DNA from: Methanogenium cariaci JCM 10550
GTDB taxonomy: Archaea; Halobacteriota; Methanomicrobia; Methanomicrobiales; Methanomicrobiaceae
Direction: 5' to 3'
Length of the DNA: 64,000 nucleotides
NCBI RefSeq assembly: GCF_001315945.1
Contig: NZ_BBBG01000013.1
Span: 1-64,000, forward strand
Below are positions 29,976 through 40,443 of the stretch, one piece after another. Each line of letters begins with the position of its first letter. Position 1 is the first letter of the stretch. Below the pieces are notes generated by a model, which was not told the origin of the DNA, did not search any database, and saw only the letters and a program-made list of their open reading frames with translations. The position numbers and the translations under genes were made by a program.

Positions 29976-31579
29976 ATGAAATTTAATCCAGAAGAATACC
30001 GGGAATTAGCACGTACTGACTTTGAACATGCCTGGAACAAAGGGCCGGAAATAATCGATCCGGTCGGAGCAGGCGACAAATACCCTCGCTACCAATACAA
30101 ATCCGCCCGCCGTCACCCCATTGCAGAGACCACCGCACGTCTGCGGGAGGCCTATCTCTCTCTCGGGTTTGACGAGGCACGGGTGCCGCTTTTTATCGAT
30201 GAGAAGGATGTCTACCGCCAGTTCGGGCCGGAAGCATCTGCGGTTCTTGACCGGGTCTTTTATCTCGGCGGTCTGCCACGCCCGAATGTGGGCATCGGCA
30301 GGGAACGGATTCTCCAGATCGAAGGTATCCTCGGCAAAAGTCTGGGTGAGGAAGGAGAAGAGCACCTCCGTGAAACCCTGCATGCCTACAAGAAGGCGGA
30401 GGTGGACGGTGACGAACTCACCTATGAACTGGCAAAGGTGCTCGGCTGTGACGACGCCCTTGTCGTGCGCATGATGGATGAGGTCTTTCCTGAGTTCCGT
30501 GCACTGGTACCGGAGTCCTCACGAACCACGCTGCGCTCGCACATGACCTCCGGCTGGTTCCTTTCTCTGGGGGGGCGATGTGGGACCGTATGCCCCTTCC
30601 CATCCGCCAGTTCTCCATCGATCGCTGTTTCCGGCGGGAACAGGAGGAAGGGCCGACCCGCCTGATGACCTATCACTCCGCCTCGTGTATTGTCGCAGGC
30701 GAGCATGTGACCGTGGAGGACGGCAAGGCGGTGGCGGCAGCCCTGCTGAAAGCATTCGGGTTTGAGGACTTTGAGTTCCGACCGGATGAGAAGCGCTCCA
30801 AGTATTATATTCCCGACACCCAGACCGAGGTGTATGCCCGCCATCCCGTGCATGGCTGGGTCGAGGTCGCCACCTTTGGTATGTACTCGCCCTCTGCTCT
30901 CGCAGAATACGGGGGGGTTGGTGTCCCGGTGATGAACCTGGGTCTCGGGGGGGTGGAACGCCTTGCGATGATTGAGTACCAGGCAAATGATGTCCGTCAG
31001 CTCACGCATCCGCAGTTCTTCTCGCCGGTCTTTTCCGATTCGGACCTTGCGGCGGGCATCGGCCTGCGGGAGGCCCCCCCGCAGACGATACCTGGCATTC
31101 TCATGGCAGAGGCAATCCAGAAGGTTGCCACCGTTCATGCAAAGGAGGAGAGTCCCTGTTCCTTCGAGGCATGGACCGGGGGGGAGTGCTGCGGCACGAA
31201 GATTCATGTCTTTGTCGAGGAGGATGAAGAAAATTCACGCCTCTGCGGCCCGGCGGTCTTTAATGATATCTATGTCGAAGACGGCAAAATTCTCGGTGTG
31301 CCCGACACCAAAAAGTTTGCCAAGGTGAGAGAGAACGGGGGGGCCGCCGCAGGTATCTCGTATCTGGAAGCGGTGGCAAACCTTGCCGCCGCACGCATTG
31401 AGGAAGCGGCCTGTGCCGGGGGGGAAGGCATCCGGGTGCAGGTCAAGATGGCAAAGATTCCGTCTGACGTGAATCTCAAGATTGAGAACTACGTGATGCG
31501 TACGATCACGGACAACAACAAGAAGACGGATGTCCGCGGCCCGATCTTTGTCACGGTCAGAAGTGTACTCGACGGATAA
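29976..31579 (+). CDS. sepS: O-phosphoseryl-tRNA(Cys) synthetase (SepRS)
   Basis: Charges tRNA-Cys with phosphoserine, which SepCysS then converts to Cys. It is found mainly in methanogens and close relatives. Class II synthetase, ~534 aa as expected: [40 protein letters not shown], then after a frame break at G7 (30569-30575) [43 protein letters not shown]-like motif 2/loop, and [12 protein letters not shown] as motif 3. The break fits G5 read as G7 (SLGAMWDR). The gene starts two bases after taw1 and ends a run of translation genes. Confidence 0.95.
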
Positions 31580-31602
31580 TCGGCATCAGATATATTTCTC
31601 CC

Positions 31603-31608
31603 TTTTTT
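31603..31608 (+). terminator. T-tract terminator after sepS
   Basis: CCTTTTTTGG follows the sepS stop by about 25 nt, in the gap with a convergent gene. A U-rich tract is the usual archaeal intrinsic terminator signal. No hairpin is needed or seen. Confidence 0.4.
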
Positions 31609-31627
31609 GGTACCTTAGGGGGGTGTG

Positions 31628-32565
31628 TTACGGCCGGTCAGTATTCTTTGGCAGTGGTCCGGACCGGGTCTCCTGTAGTGGAATCACCAGAGATGAATGA
31701 TCCAGCGGATAGCGGAAGACCTTCTCTTCTCTGAGGGGGGGTCGCGGAGGATAACCGTGTCTCCCCCCCGGCGTTCTGCGGTGACAATATATGAGTGATA
31801 GCAGAGCCGTTGTACCTGTGGGAGTCTGGCAATGCCTGCCAGTTCATCCGGTGTGATATTCGTGTATTTGCGGTAGGATATCTCCTCGCCTCTGCCGTAC
31901 AGGATGTCATAGGGTCGGACGACAAAGCATTCGTCTGTCTCAACGATGGTGATCCAGCGGGTGGGTCCATGGTGGGAATCGCCCTACCTTCGGTCTCCGT
32001 GTTGGCATACAGGGCAATTCCTGCGTATATGAAAAAAATTACCAGACACAGGATCAGATATGTCTTGTAGTGCCTGACCCCCCCTGCCCGCCCGGTCAGG
32101 ATGAGAGTGAGCAGGCCAAGGCTCAGAATAAGGATCATAAGAGATGGCCCCCCCGGAAAGATGCCGAGTGTGAATTTTTCTGTTGAAAACGGCCAGAAAA
32201 GCGGGATGCCAGGGTAGGCGAGATAGTCGATGAGGATGTGCAGCATCGCACCCGCGAGAATGGCAAGGCCTGCCATCATCGTGACCCCTTCCGGGAAGAA
32301 CCGGGAAAACCATGATATGCCGGAGAGAAGGTACAGGCCGATGAACGCCACGAGGGAGAGAAGGGAAGCCCCCCGCAATACTGTGGGTGATGCCGCCGTG
32401 GGTGAAGATATACCGGGACGGTTCGTCATCCGGGAAAAGAAAGAACACTCCGTCGATATCGGGGGGGATCACCGCACCAATCACTGCGAAGGGGGGGACG
32501 AGGACGGCATTCCCTGCGAGAAGCAGCGGGATGGCAATGATAAAGGCATGGCTGAATGAGTCCAC
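31628..32565 (-). CDS. Membrane-bound metal-dependent hydrolase family protein (DUF457/YdjM-like)
   Basis: Polytopic membrane protein, about 310 aa when joined. N-terminal MDSFSHAFIIAIPLLLAGNA and VIGAVIPPDIDGVFF carry the conserved His/Asp pattern of the YdjM family. Next come YIFTHGGITHSI, MLHILIDYLAYPGIPLFWPF and more helices (LMILILSLGLLTLIL, LILCLVIFFIYAGIAL). The soluble tail (YHSYIVTAERRGGDTVILRD) continues as PLREEKVFRYPLDHSS if the G7 at 31735-31741 is read as G5, ending at 31628. Other breaks lie near 32370 and 31955. Substrate unknown. Confidence 0.75.
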
Positions 32566-32760
32566 CGTTCGTGTTCTGCTATCCTGATACTAAAGGGTAT
32601 TCTCCTCTCTATGGTGGGAAACAAATCCAAGGCAGAACTGCGCACCTGCTGTCCGGCTGTGGATGCATCCGGGATGCAGAATCAGAGTCCCTGCACTGAA
32701 CCGTCACATTTCTTTTCATGCAGGATTAACAAAATGGCATACAAGAAAGGAATCAAAATA

Positions 32761-33406
32761 TGAAAAGACCGGACATCAGCAAATTTACCAATCTTCTCGA
32801 GAAAAACCGTATTGAAGCCCTTACTGATGGTATCTACGCGATTGTGCTCACCCTCTCCGTTCTGATGATCGGAACCGGCCTCTATTCCGGGTCGGTTGAT
32901 AGCAGCACGTTTTACCCTGCCCTCAATGAAGCAATCCCCCCCGAGATATTCAATTATGCACTCTCATTTTTTTGTTGTCCATCTTCTGGATTGCGCACCA
33001 TCGTCAGATGAACAGCATTTCGCATGTCGATGGTGTCTATATCTGGCTGAACATGGTGAGTCTCTTTTTTATTACGCTCGTCCCGTTCACCACAAACCTG
33101 AACTCTGACTTTTCCGAATACCCTCTGGCAGTCGCTGTTTATGCGGCAAATATCATGGTGATCAGCCTGTCCTATACCATCAGCTGGACCTATGCCACAC
33201 GGGGCCATCGGCTGGTTGCTGCTGATATATCTGATGTGGCAATACGGAACGGGATTCGCCGTGGCCTGCTGGTGTCTGTGGTATCCCTTGTTGTCATTGG
33301 TGCGGCATTCATCATGGCATCGGAGTGGGCGACATCGTTGTATATCCTGATCTTCGTCATTGGATTCTTCATTAAAAATCCGGAAATGGACAATTATTCA
33401 GAATAG
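32761..33406 (+). CDS. TMEM175-family (DUF1211) potassium-channel-like membrane protein
   Basis: About 215 aa, six predicted helices. The N-terminal signature RIEALTDGIYAIVLTLSVL corresponds to the RxxxFSDxxxAI motif of TMEM175 pore helices. The middle, after a frame change at a T7 run (32970-32976; T8 restores LLSIFWIAHHRQM), continues with NMVSLFFITLVPFTTNL and IMVISLSYTISWTYAT. This is one of the few breaks at an A/T run. Monocistronic. Channel function in archaea is inferred from family. Confidence 0.85.
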
Positions 33407-33602
33407 TTCCTGCGGTGCGGGAATGGGGGGGAAGGGATAGCTCCGGTTGTCTCTCACATGTTCCCATCTGCGTGTTGAAGGGGGGGTGTAGCTGAATGGA
33501 TTTGCTCATGAATGATGTCGGTATGCAGCAATGCTGCGGAGAGTATGGCTATCATAGTTGGGAACAAAAAATAATCACGCATTTCATCAAAGAGATATTC
33601 CC

Positions 33603-34906
33603 GTGAAAACGTCCACATCTGCACCGCTGTGTCCGGTAACCCCCCCGCATGTAAAAACCCGTATCATCGTTGTCATCTCGCTTTCCGTCTTTATCTCACT
33701 CATCGGTATTGGCATGGTCGTGCCGATTCTCTCGGTCTACGCCGATACCCTCGGGGGGGCCTCGTCGTTCTGGATCGGGGTGGTATTTGCGGCATTCGCC
33801 TTATCACGAACCATCTGCATGCCGTTCTTTGGCCGGATGGCAGACCGGTATGAAAAAAAGCATATGATGGCGGCAGGGCTCTTCTTCTATGCCCTCATCT
33901 CACTCGGCTACATCATCGCACCCACGGTTTTTCTCCTCACGATTGTCCGGTTTGTGCATGGTATTGCATCCGCGATGATCGCCCCCCCGGTTGCAATGGC
34001 GTATCTGGGCAGTATTGCAGGCAAAGGTGAGGAAGCCCGCGTCATGTCACGGTTTCAGGCAGCGATGCTCTTCGGGTTTGGTGCGGGACCTCTAATGGGC
34101 GGTGTCATCTATGACCTATTCGGCTTCTCCGCGTCCTTCTATGCCCTCATGGCATTTTCCGCCTTGCGTGCCTGATCGTTGTGCTCTTTCTTCCTGAAGA
34201 ACAGACTCTGCCGTTGTCTGATGCAGCAGTATCGGGTGGAGGGGGGGATGCTGGCAATCCAGACTCTGAAACAAAAGATAAGTGGAACTGGCAAACACTT
34301 CGTGGCCTTCTTTTTCACCCAGTCTATGGCGGTACCATGCTGATCTCGTTTGCGAGTGAATTCGGTATGATCGGCATCCTTGTCTTCATCCCCCCCTTAT
34401 TTGTCCCGCTCTTCGGGATATCGCCTGCAGGTGCGGGTCTGATCATCTCGCTGAACGTGTTTGTGGCGGGTATTCTCCAGATGATCTTTGGCCGTATCGG
34501 TGACAGACACAACCGGTGTGCGCTGATCATTCCCGGCGCCTCATCTTTGCCGTCTCCCTTGCGATCTTTCCTCTCTGCACGACGCTGGTCGCTTTTTTGC
34601 TGGTGTCGTTCCTCAATGCCGTTGGGGCCCTCTTCTTCTTCCCTGCGGTGAGTGCCACCATGGTGGAGGCCGGCCGGTATATGGCATGGGGGGGTCAACG
34701 ATGGGTATCTATAATTCCATCAGGGGGGGGAAGCGGCATCATCGCCCCCCCTCGTGGGTGGTCTCGTTGCCGATGCCTTCGGGCTGGAGGCGGTCTTTGT
34801 CCTTATCGGTCTCTTCGTTGCAGCCATCACAGGGGGGGTCTTCTTCCTTTTGGCAGTCATGCCAGCGTACAGGCACCGGAGATCTGATACAAAACGTGTT
34901 CCATAA
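33603..34906 (+). CDS. Major facilitator superfamily transporter
   Basis: About 430 aa, 12 predicted helices. The first half is clear: VVISLSVFISLIGIGMVVPI, then RTICMPFFGRMADRYEKKHM, which holds the loop 2-3 MFS motif, and FVHGIASAMIAPPVAMAYLG. The second half is spread over frames: GTMLISFASEFGMIGILVFI, LIISLNVFVAGILQMIFGRI, SFLNAVGALFFFPAVSATMV, GLEAVFVLIGLFVAAI. Breaks lie near 34165, 34540, 34690 and 34735. GTG 33603 has a weak purine-rich site upstream; a TTG 45 bp earlier is an alternative. The substrate is not deducible; it resembles drug/H+ antiporters. Confidence 0.85.
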
Positions 34907-35024
34907 AAATGAACGTTGGTGTGATGATGATGGTCGGGACAGACAACTGATGTAGCAGGTAGTTCCATCCGGTATCTGCCATGGATTAGGCTGTTTTATT
35001 GTAAGTATTGTCGTTCGGACGTCT

Positions 35025-35213
35025 CTATTTCTGTCCGGCACGTCCTTCTTTTGCTGCAACCAGAACCGGTGCAATCGTCTTTGAATAGACGCTGCGTTTG
35101 GCTAGTTTTGCCAGCCGCCGGGAGTAATGAATCTGTGCGATCCGGGTACCTGCAAGGAGGCCAAAACAGAGTGACACTACCCCGATAAGTGCTGCATTAA
35201 ATAATTCAATCAT
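35025..35213 (-). CDS. Small membrane protein, 62 aa
   Basis: One N-terminal helix (ALIGVVSLCFGLLAGTRIA, residues ~8-26) and a strongly basic tail (HYSRRLAKLAKRSVYSKT). GGAGG lies about 10 nt upstream of ATG 35213. No family recognised. It follows another small single-helix protein on the same strand by 17 bp, so the two may form a unit. Confidence 0.6.
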   Translation of the reverse strand: MIELFNAALIGVVSLCFGLLAGTRIAQIHYSRRLAKLAKRSVYSKTIAPVLVAAKEGRAGQK

Positions 35214-35230
35214 CTTTTTTGTTCCTCCGT

Positions 35231-35409
35231 TCAGCTCTGCCGTTCCAGCTCATTGATCAACGGTTCGATTGAATCAGCGTCACTGCATTCATCTGCTACG
35301 GAAAGAAATCGTTTTTGAAAGTGGAATGAGATGCCATAATACCCCCCCCTGCCCAGCCGATTGCAATGCATACAACCACTATTCCCAGATATGCCCATAG
35401 TCCCTCCAT
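35231..35409 (-). CDS. Small membrane protein, about 58 aa, frame broken at G8
   Basis: Short gene reconstructed from ATG 35409: MEGLWAYLGIVVVCIAIGWAG forms one N-terminal helix. After the run of eight G (35342-35349 on the opposite strand) the better continuation is YYGISFHFQKRFLSVADE, ending NELERQS. The observed frame instead stops after a short unrelated tail. Basic residues follow the helix and an acidic tail closes the protein. No family recognised. It sits just upstream of the 62-aa membrane protein and divergent from DUF2070. Confidence 0.45.
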
Positions 35410-35473
35410 GGATATCATGCAGGTCTTACTGTTCACCACCCTTAATAGTATGTGTGATTTTTCTGAATTTTTC

Positions 35474-35490
35474 AATATAAATTATAATTC
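35474..35490 (+). promoter_or_regulatory. TATA box of DUF2070 gene, probable leaderless transcript
   Basis: AATATAAATTATAATTC is centred about 30 nt before ATG 35512, the normal archaeal distance from TATA to transcription start. The mRNA would therefore begin at or next to the start codon. Confidence 0.55.
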
Positions 35491-35511
35491 GAAACCTATT
35501 TTATGGTATAA

Positions 35512-37325
35512 ATGCTACGTTCGCATACTTTTATGGTTGCTGACTCTTCTTCCCAGCTTGAGGGCCTCTCTGCACTGATTATGCAGGCTCCCTCATGGCG
35601 CCGGTCCGTTCTCCTGATCTGTCTCTTTGGAGGTGCTATTGAGCTGATGCTTCTCCTTGCTGGTATCAGACAATCTGAACTGGTCGCGTATACCGGGATC
35701 CTGGTATTCACCGTGCCTGCTCTTTTTGCCGCTGCCGTGACCGGCCCCCTGGTACGCTGGGGGGGTGGGAATGACATCACTCCTGACTGGTCAGCCCTCA
35801 TTGCGCTGGGTGGTTGTATTGCGACCATTCTCATCACCTTCTCACCCGTGCTGCTCCTTGCAACAGACCTTGTTGTCCTCTTTTTTGCCGCATCGATGGG
35901 AATTGTCTTCTTCCTCAGGATTCTCCTTCTGGGGGGGCGATTGTGGATCATCATCTCCGGCATATTCTGCTCCCTGCCCTGACACAGACGGCGATTGCCT
36001 CGCTCTTTGGCTACCTGCTTCTGGGGGGGGATGCATTCGCTCTGTTTGTGATCCCTTTGCATATCTTCTTTGGTCTGGCTGCCTGGGCCTTTATCTGGAT
36101 TCTGGAACGGCCGATGAAACAGGCCCTCGGCCTCTCACCCCCCCTTGGGTTTGCCAATGCGTTTATGGCCCATATGATCTATGGTTCAACAGCTCTGGAG
36201 GATTTCTTCCGGCAGATGGGAGATGGTGTGACGGTCATCTTCGGGACACTGCTCTTTCGGCGTAAGGGACGGGATATGATGACGGTGACCGCCCCCCCAA
36301 ACCTGCACCCCCCCGGACCACTCGGGGAGATCGGAGGTTCGGCTCTGCCCCCCCGGTTGCTCACGGAAAGTCTGAACGGTCGGGCACTGGTATTCCACGG
36401 GATGGCCACCCATGACTTTAACCCGGTATCTGCATCTGAAGTGGAGACGATAGCAGCATCCATCCGTGATGTGCAGACAGGAAATCCCGACTGGCACGCA
36501 ACCGCGACCCATGCACGGCGGTATCAGGCAGGTTCGGTCTCGGTCCTTGCCCAGGCATTTGGCGATACCATCTTCATTGCCGCAACGCGGTCACCGGATA
36601 TCACTGATGATGTGGAATATGCAGTCGGTCTTGCCATCATTGAGGAGGGCAAACGCTGGTTCCGGCATGTTGTCCTCGCAGATGCCCATAACAGCTTCAT
36701 TGACCTTCCTCCGCCTGTCCTCCTTGGCAGTCGCATCGGAGAGGATTATCGGGAGGCGGCAGCTCTTGCGTGTGAGACCCTTGCCGGCGAGCCGCAGTAT
36801 CCGTATTCCGTCGGGTTTTCCCAACGAGATTTGCCCTTCACGCATGAAGAGGGGGGGTTTGGAGATCTTGGGGGGGTGATGGCGATGGTGACCGTGGTGG
36901 AGAACAGAGAGACCGTATGGCTCGTCTTTGACGGCAACAATCTCCATGTCGGTATCCGTGAGGAACTCCGTGATCTCCTCATGCAGGAATGTGAAAAATG
37001 TGAGGAATGTGAAATCAGCACCAGCGACACCCATGTGGTCAATATGGCGTCCGGCAAAAATCCGGTCGGGTGGAAGGTGCCGCTTGCCCTCTTTTTGCCC
37101 TTTGTCCGTGAGGCGGTGGACTCTGCACGTGAGGATGCAGCTCCTGCAGAGTGTGCAGGCGGGACCGCACACTGTGCGGATGTGGTGGTCTTTGGTTCCC
37201 AGCGTATCACCCAGCTTGCAGGCATCGTCACGGGGGGGAGCGTCGGGATTGTCTGGCCGGTGGCTCTGATAATCACGCTCTTTGCGTTCGTCTCAACCGG
37301 TGTGGTGTACTTTTTGCTGAGCTGA
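35512..37325 (+). CDS. DUF2070 family membrane protein
   Basis: About 600-aa archaeal protein with an N-terminal membrane half and a soluble half. Helices: VLLICLFGGAIELMLLLAGI, LVAYTGILVFTVPALFAAAV, CIATILITFSPVLLLATDLV. After a frame break at G7 near 35932-35938 (LLLGAIVDHH) come further helices and NAFMAHMIYGS. The soluble half has the family pattern NLHPPGPLGEIGGS (family consensus HPGP..GGS; the extra Pro is at C7), VFHGMATHDFNP, VVLADAHNSF and a C-terminal helix (VALIITLFAFVSTGVVYFLL). Function unknown for the whole family. An alternative start is ATG 35533. Confidence 0.85.
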
Positions 37326-37380
37326 ACACAGGGAACCGAACAGAAAGCGGAAGATTCTAAAAAAGGAATGAAAACAAGAA

Positions 37381-37731
37381 TTATTCATAGCTGCGGTCAT
37401 GGTCGCTGTCGGGCATCTCCGGCGGAGCAACGGAATCTGTCAGGTCAATCTCCAGTCCACCGAATATACCGGCAGCAAGGTTGTAGATGACAGAGATGAT
37501 AGCGCCTGCGATAAACCCAATGATGGCATAGATGACCGTCAACACAAGAATGGCAACGATTGCCCAGACCAGCGTCATCTCTCCAACGGGCAATGGAAAA
37601 AACGGGGCTGCAGCAACACCAAAGAGGGCGACCAGTACTGCCAGCACAGCCGCGATGAATCCAAGCACGAGGGATACCGCGGCAAAGATCTTTGCACATG
37701 AAAAAATGTTGATACTTCTGATTTCGGCCAT
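37381..37731 (-). CDS. Conserved archaeal membrane protein, 116 aa (DUF3566-like)
   Basis: Intact small membrane protein with two long hydrophobic stretches (AKIFAAVSLVLGFIAAVLAV and LVWAIVAILVLTVIYAIIGF) and a third short one. It ends AGIFGGLEIDLTDSVAP plus an acidic tail. The NL-x-GG-L-E pattern after the last helix is common in small methanogen membrane proteins. No function is known. Convergent with DUF2070. Confidence 0.7.
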   Translation of the reverse strand: MAEIRSINIFSCAKIFAAVSLVLGFIAAVLAVLVALFGVAAAPFFPLPVGEMTLVWAIVAILVLTVIYAIIGFIAGAIISVIYNLAAGIFGGLEIDLTDSVAPPEMPDSDHDRSYE

Positions 37732-37875
37732 AATTCACCTGACTATCTTTTTGCTCGCCTTTGATACGTAAAAATATACTGGTTTGCGGCCATACATCTG
37801 TGCAGACCGTTTTCTTTGTCTGTATCATCACTCCGTGACAGTGCACTTTTTATTTCCCGGTGAAAAGTATCATGG

Positions 37876-38871
37876 ATGGAAACCGGGAACTTCAGAGATA
37901 CCATACGGGCATCGGACTGCATTTATATTATCGGTGTTGCAGGAGATTCAGGGTCAGGGAAGACCACCTTTACTCAGGCATTTCGTGCAATCTTCGGGCC
38001 TGATCTGGTCTGTGCTTTTTCGATGGATGATTACCATCTTCTTGACAGGGATGCCCGTGCAGAGCAGGGCATCACCCCCCCCTGCACCCGGATGCAAACA
38101 ATCTCTCCCTCTTTGAGGAACATCTTTCTCTCCTGAAGCAGGGACAGACCATACCAAAACCATCCTATAACCATACGACCGGCAGCTTTGACGCACCTGC
38201 CCGTTTTCGCCGAAGAAGATTGTTATTGTGGAAGGTCTGCACCCTTTTTCAACAGAAAACCTGCGCCGGTTGTTTGATTTTACCTGTTATGTTGACCCTG
38301 CCGAAGAGGTGAAGTATGCCTGGAAGATGGCCCGCGATGTCGGGGGGGACAGAGGGTATTCCCATGATCAGGTAAATGCAGAAATTCGTGCACGTAAACC
38401 GGATTATGAAGCATATGTGGCCCCCCCACAGAGACAGTATGCCGATGCCATCATCAGGATCACCCCCCCTCGGTCTTTGATGTATCCGGGTCGCGGGGCA
38501 TGTATGCGGTCAGCCTCCTGCAGGAACGGTTTGAAAATACCGTCAAAAACATTGTCATCCCCCCCCTGGATCTCTTTGCCATGACCTCCCTTGCAGAACG
38601 GGATTTTCTTATCGGGTTCCAGTCTGAAGAGATCTACGGAAGAACAATGGGTGCCGTACGGTTTGATGGGGATTTCCGCTATGAGGTGATTCGCCGGCTT
38701 GAGGAAGCAGTGGAAGAGGAGACCGGTGTGGGGCCGGTCTCCCTCTATGCGGGACGAGAGTATGTGACCGCGACAGAGGCAATGGAACTGATTCTTGCGT
38801 GGCGTATCATCAACCGCCGGATCTTTATGGAGTACCGGATGCAGGATGGCGGATGCGTGCCGGTGAAGTGA
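37876..38871 (+). CDS. prk: Phosphoribulokinase (archaeal type)
   Basis: Converts ribulose 5-phosphate to ribulose 1,5-bisphosphate. In Methanospirillum-type methanogens it feeds RuBisCO in the reductive hexulose-phosphate pathway. P-loop GVAGDSGSGKTTFTQAF (~20-36), SMDDYHLLDRDARAEQGITP, then across frames TPLHPDANNLSLFEEHL, FSPKKIVIVEGLHPFST and VKYAWKMARDVGGDRGYS. About 330 aa. Breaks lie near 38077, 38210 and 38465. ATG 37876 gives the correct N-terminus, with GGTGA about 13 nt upstream. A uridine kinase role is the main alternative, but length and the EGLHPF region favour Prk. hxlB is in this window; RuBisCO is not. Confidence 0.82.
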
Positions 38872-38926
38872 TCCTGTGGTGACAGGAGGGTGAACTTTTT
38901 CTACACGTCTGACAGAATCGATACCG

Positions 38927-40064
38927 ATGAAACAGGTTCACGGGGGGGTGTGTCTGCTTGCTGTGGCAGTCCTTGTTATCTCTGTTGCTGCATGCGGGTG
39001 CATTGCATATATCTTCAATCCCGGACCTTCGGCGGACTATCCTGAGGTTGGGCCCTATGAGGATGATGGCAGACTTGCGACATCATCTCTGACATTTCCT
39101 TTTCAGGGGGGGAGGTCCGTATCGGTATCGGTGACGGTGCCGCAGGGCCTGTATGAGGCGGCATCAGATGCCGATAAACGTGCGGTTCTTTTAGGTGAAT
39201 GGGAGGAAGATGACGACTGGACCACCGGTATTACCTCTCGTATCTTACGGATCCACAGATGGATTCGGTATATGCTGCCACCGCCGATGCCCTGAGGGCA
39301 GGTGTACCGGATACTGCAGAGAACAGTGATGAATATATTGAATTCCTGACCGTCTATGTGCAGTCACTGGCATACAATACCAGTCCGGATGAAACCGGGC
39401 CGAAATTCCCGGTTGAGACGGTTATTGAGAAGGCGGGCGACTGCGATGACAAGAGCGTTCTTCTGGCAGGTCTTCTCTCAAGGGAGGACTACAATGTATC
39501 ACTCTTCTACTTCCCCGATGATTCCCACATGGCGGTGGGGGGGTTGCAACAGATGAACCCGGATACCGTGACAGCGGCTACCTCTTTATTGAAACGACCA
39601 ATGTGAGCCTGATTGGCATTCCCACTGAAATATTTGAGAACGGTGCATCGCTCACGTCCGATCTCTTTGTCATTCCTGTCGGGAATGGCACGATGGGGTA
39701 TGGGAAGGCAGACGAGACACGACGGATTGACCGGGCAGCGGCCGAAGCACGGGTCCGCACAGAGGAAGAGAAGGTCTCCCTTGTTACGATGGAGGAGAAT
39801 CTGGTATTGAAAAATACGGAACTGAACAAAGAGAATGCTACCCTTCTGCACCTGAAGAATTCCGGTGATATCTCCGGCTACAATGCTGCGGTTTCAGGTT
39901 ATAACCTTCATGTTGCCGACTACAACGAGGCGCTGGAGGAATACCGCGCCTGTTATGCAGCCTATCTCGCCGATGTTGAATTTGTCAATTATGTCGCCAC
40001 CCATCTTTATGACCGTCCCGGTCTTTCAGAGGCAGTCACTGCCTGGGAACGCGAAGCTGCCTGA
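38927..40064 (+). CDS. Lipoprotein with transglutaminase-like domain
   Basis: Signal peptide with a Cys-containing end (LVISVAACGCIAYIF) suggests a lipoprotein anchored outside the membrane. The middle reads VIEKAGDCDDKSVLLAGLL and LFYFPDDSHMAVGG, the Cys and His of a transglutaminase/cysteine-protease-like core. The C-terminal third is predicted coiled coil: RIDRAAAEARVRTEEEKVSL, with repeated SGYNAAVSGYNLHVADYNEA. Frame breaks lie near 39228 and at G6-7 (39536-39543). About 375 aa. Substrate unknown; a role in surface-protein processing is a guess. Confidence 0.7.
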
Positions 40065-40443
40065 ACCATGTATTCTCTCCGTCCCCCCCGTCAGGCGGAG
40101 ATAATCGGGAGATGTGTCCGTGGATTTGATCGATGGATACATTCTCCTCCCTCCTCGTTGTTTGTCCTCCCGGAGAGGAATGCCTGTTTGGACATTTGAT
40201 TTCTCCGGATAACCTGGGGGGGATATTCTTTTGCCCGTGCTGCGATGAACTGAAATGTCTGTGACATACTCCAGAATCGTATCAGGATATATAAGGTGCC
40301 GACCGTGTGCAGGCCGAAAGTGAACGATATCTTCCCGGTATACAGTATGTCCCCCCCGGATCTGTTTCCCGCATCCCGTTTCCCTTTAGGTAATGACGAC
40401 ACCGATATATGAAATCCGGTCAGATATAGATGTAGTTGATGAT
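40065..40443. other. 380-bp gap before the suf genes
   Basis: No convincing gene; a 103-codon minus-strand frame has no family resemblance. TATA-like GGATATATAAGG lies at 40285-40296 and CGATATATGAAA at 40402-40413. The second is about 35 nt before the sufC start. Confidence 0.45.

Noticed and set aside
30422-31207. 261-codon minus-strand frame
   Set aside because: Shadow of sepS.
40091-40402. 103-codon minus-strand frame in the gap before sufC
   Set aside because: No ribosome-binding site, no family resemblance, and it overlaps likely promoter elements of the suf genes.
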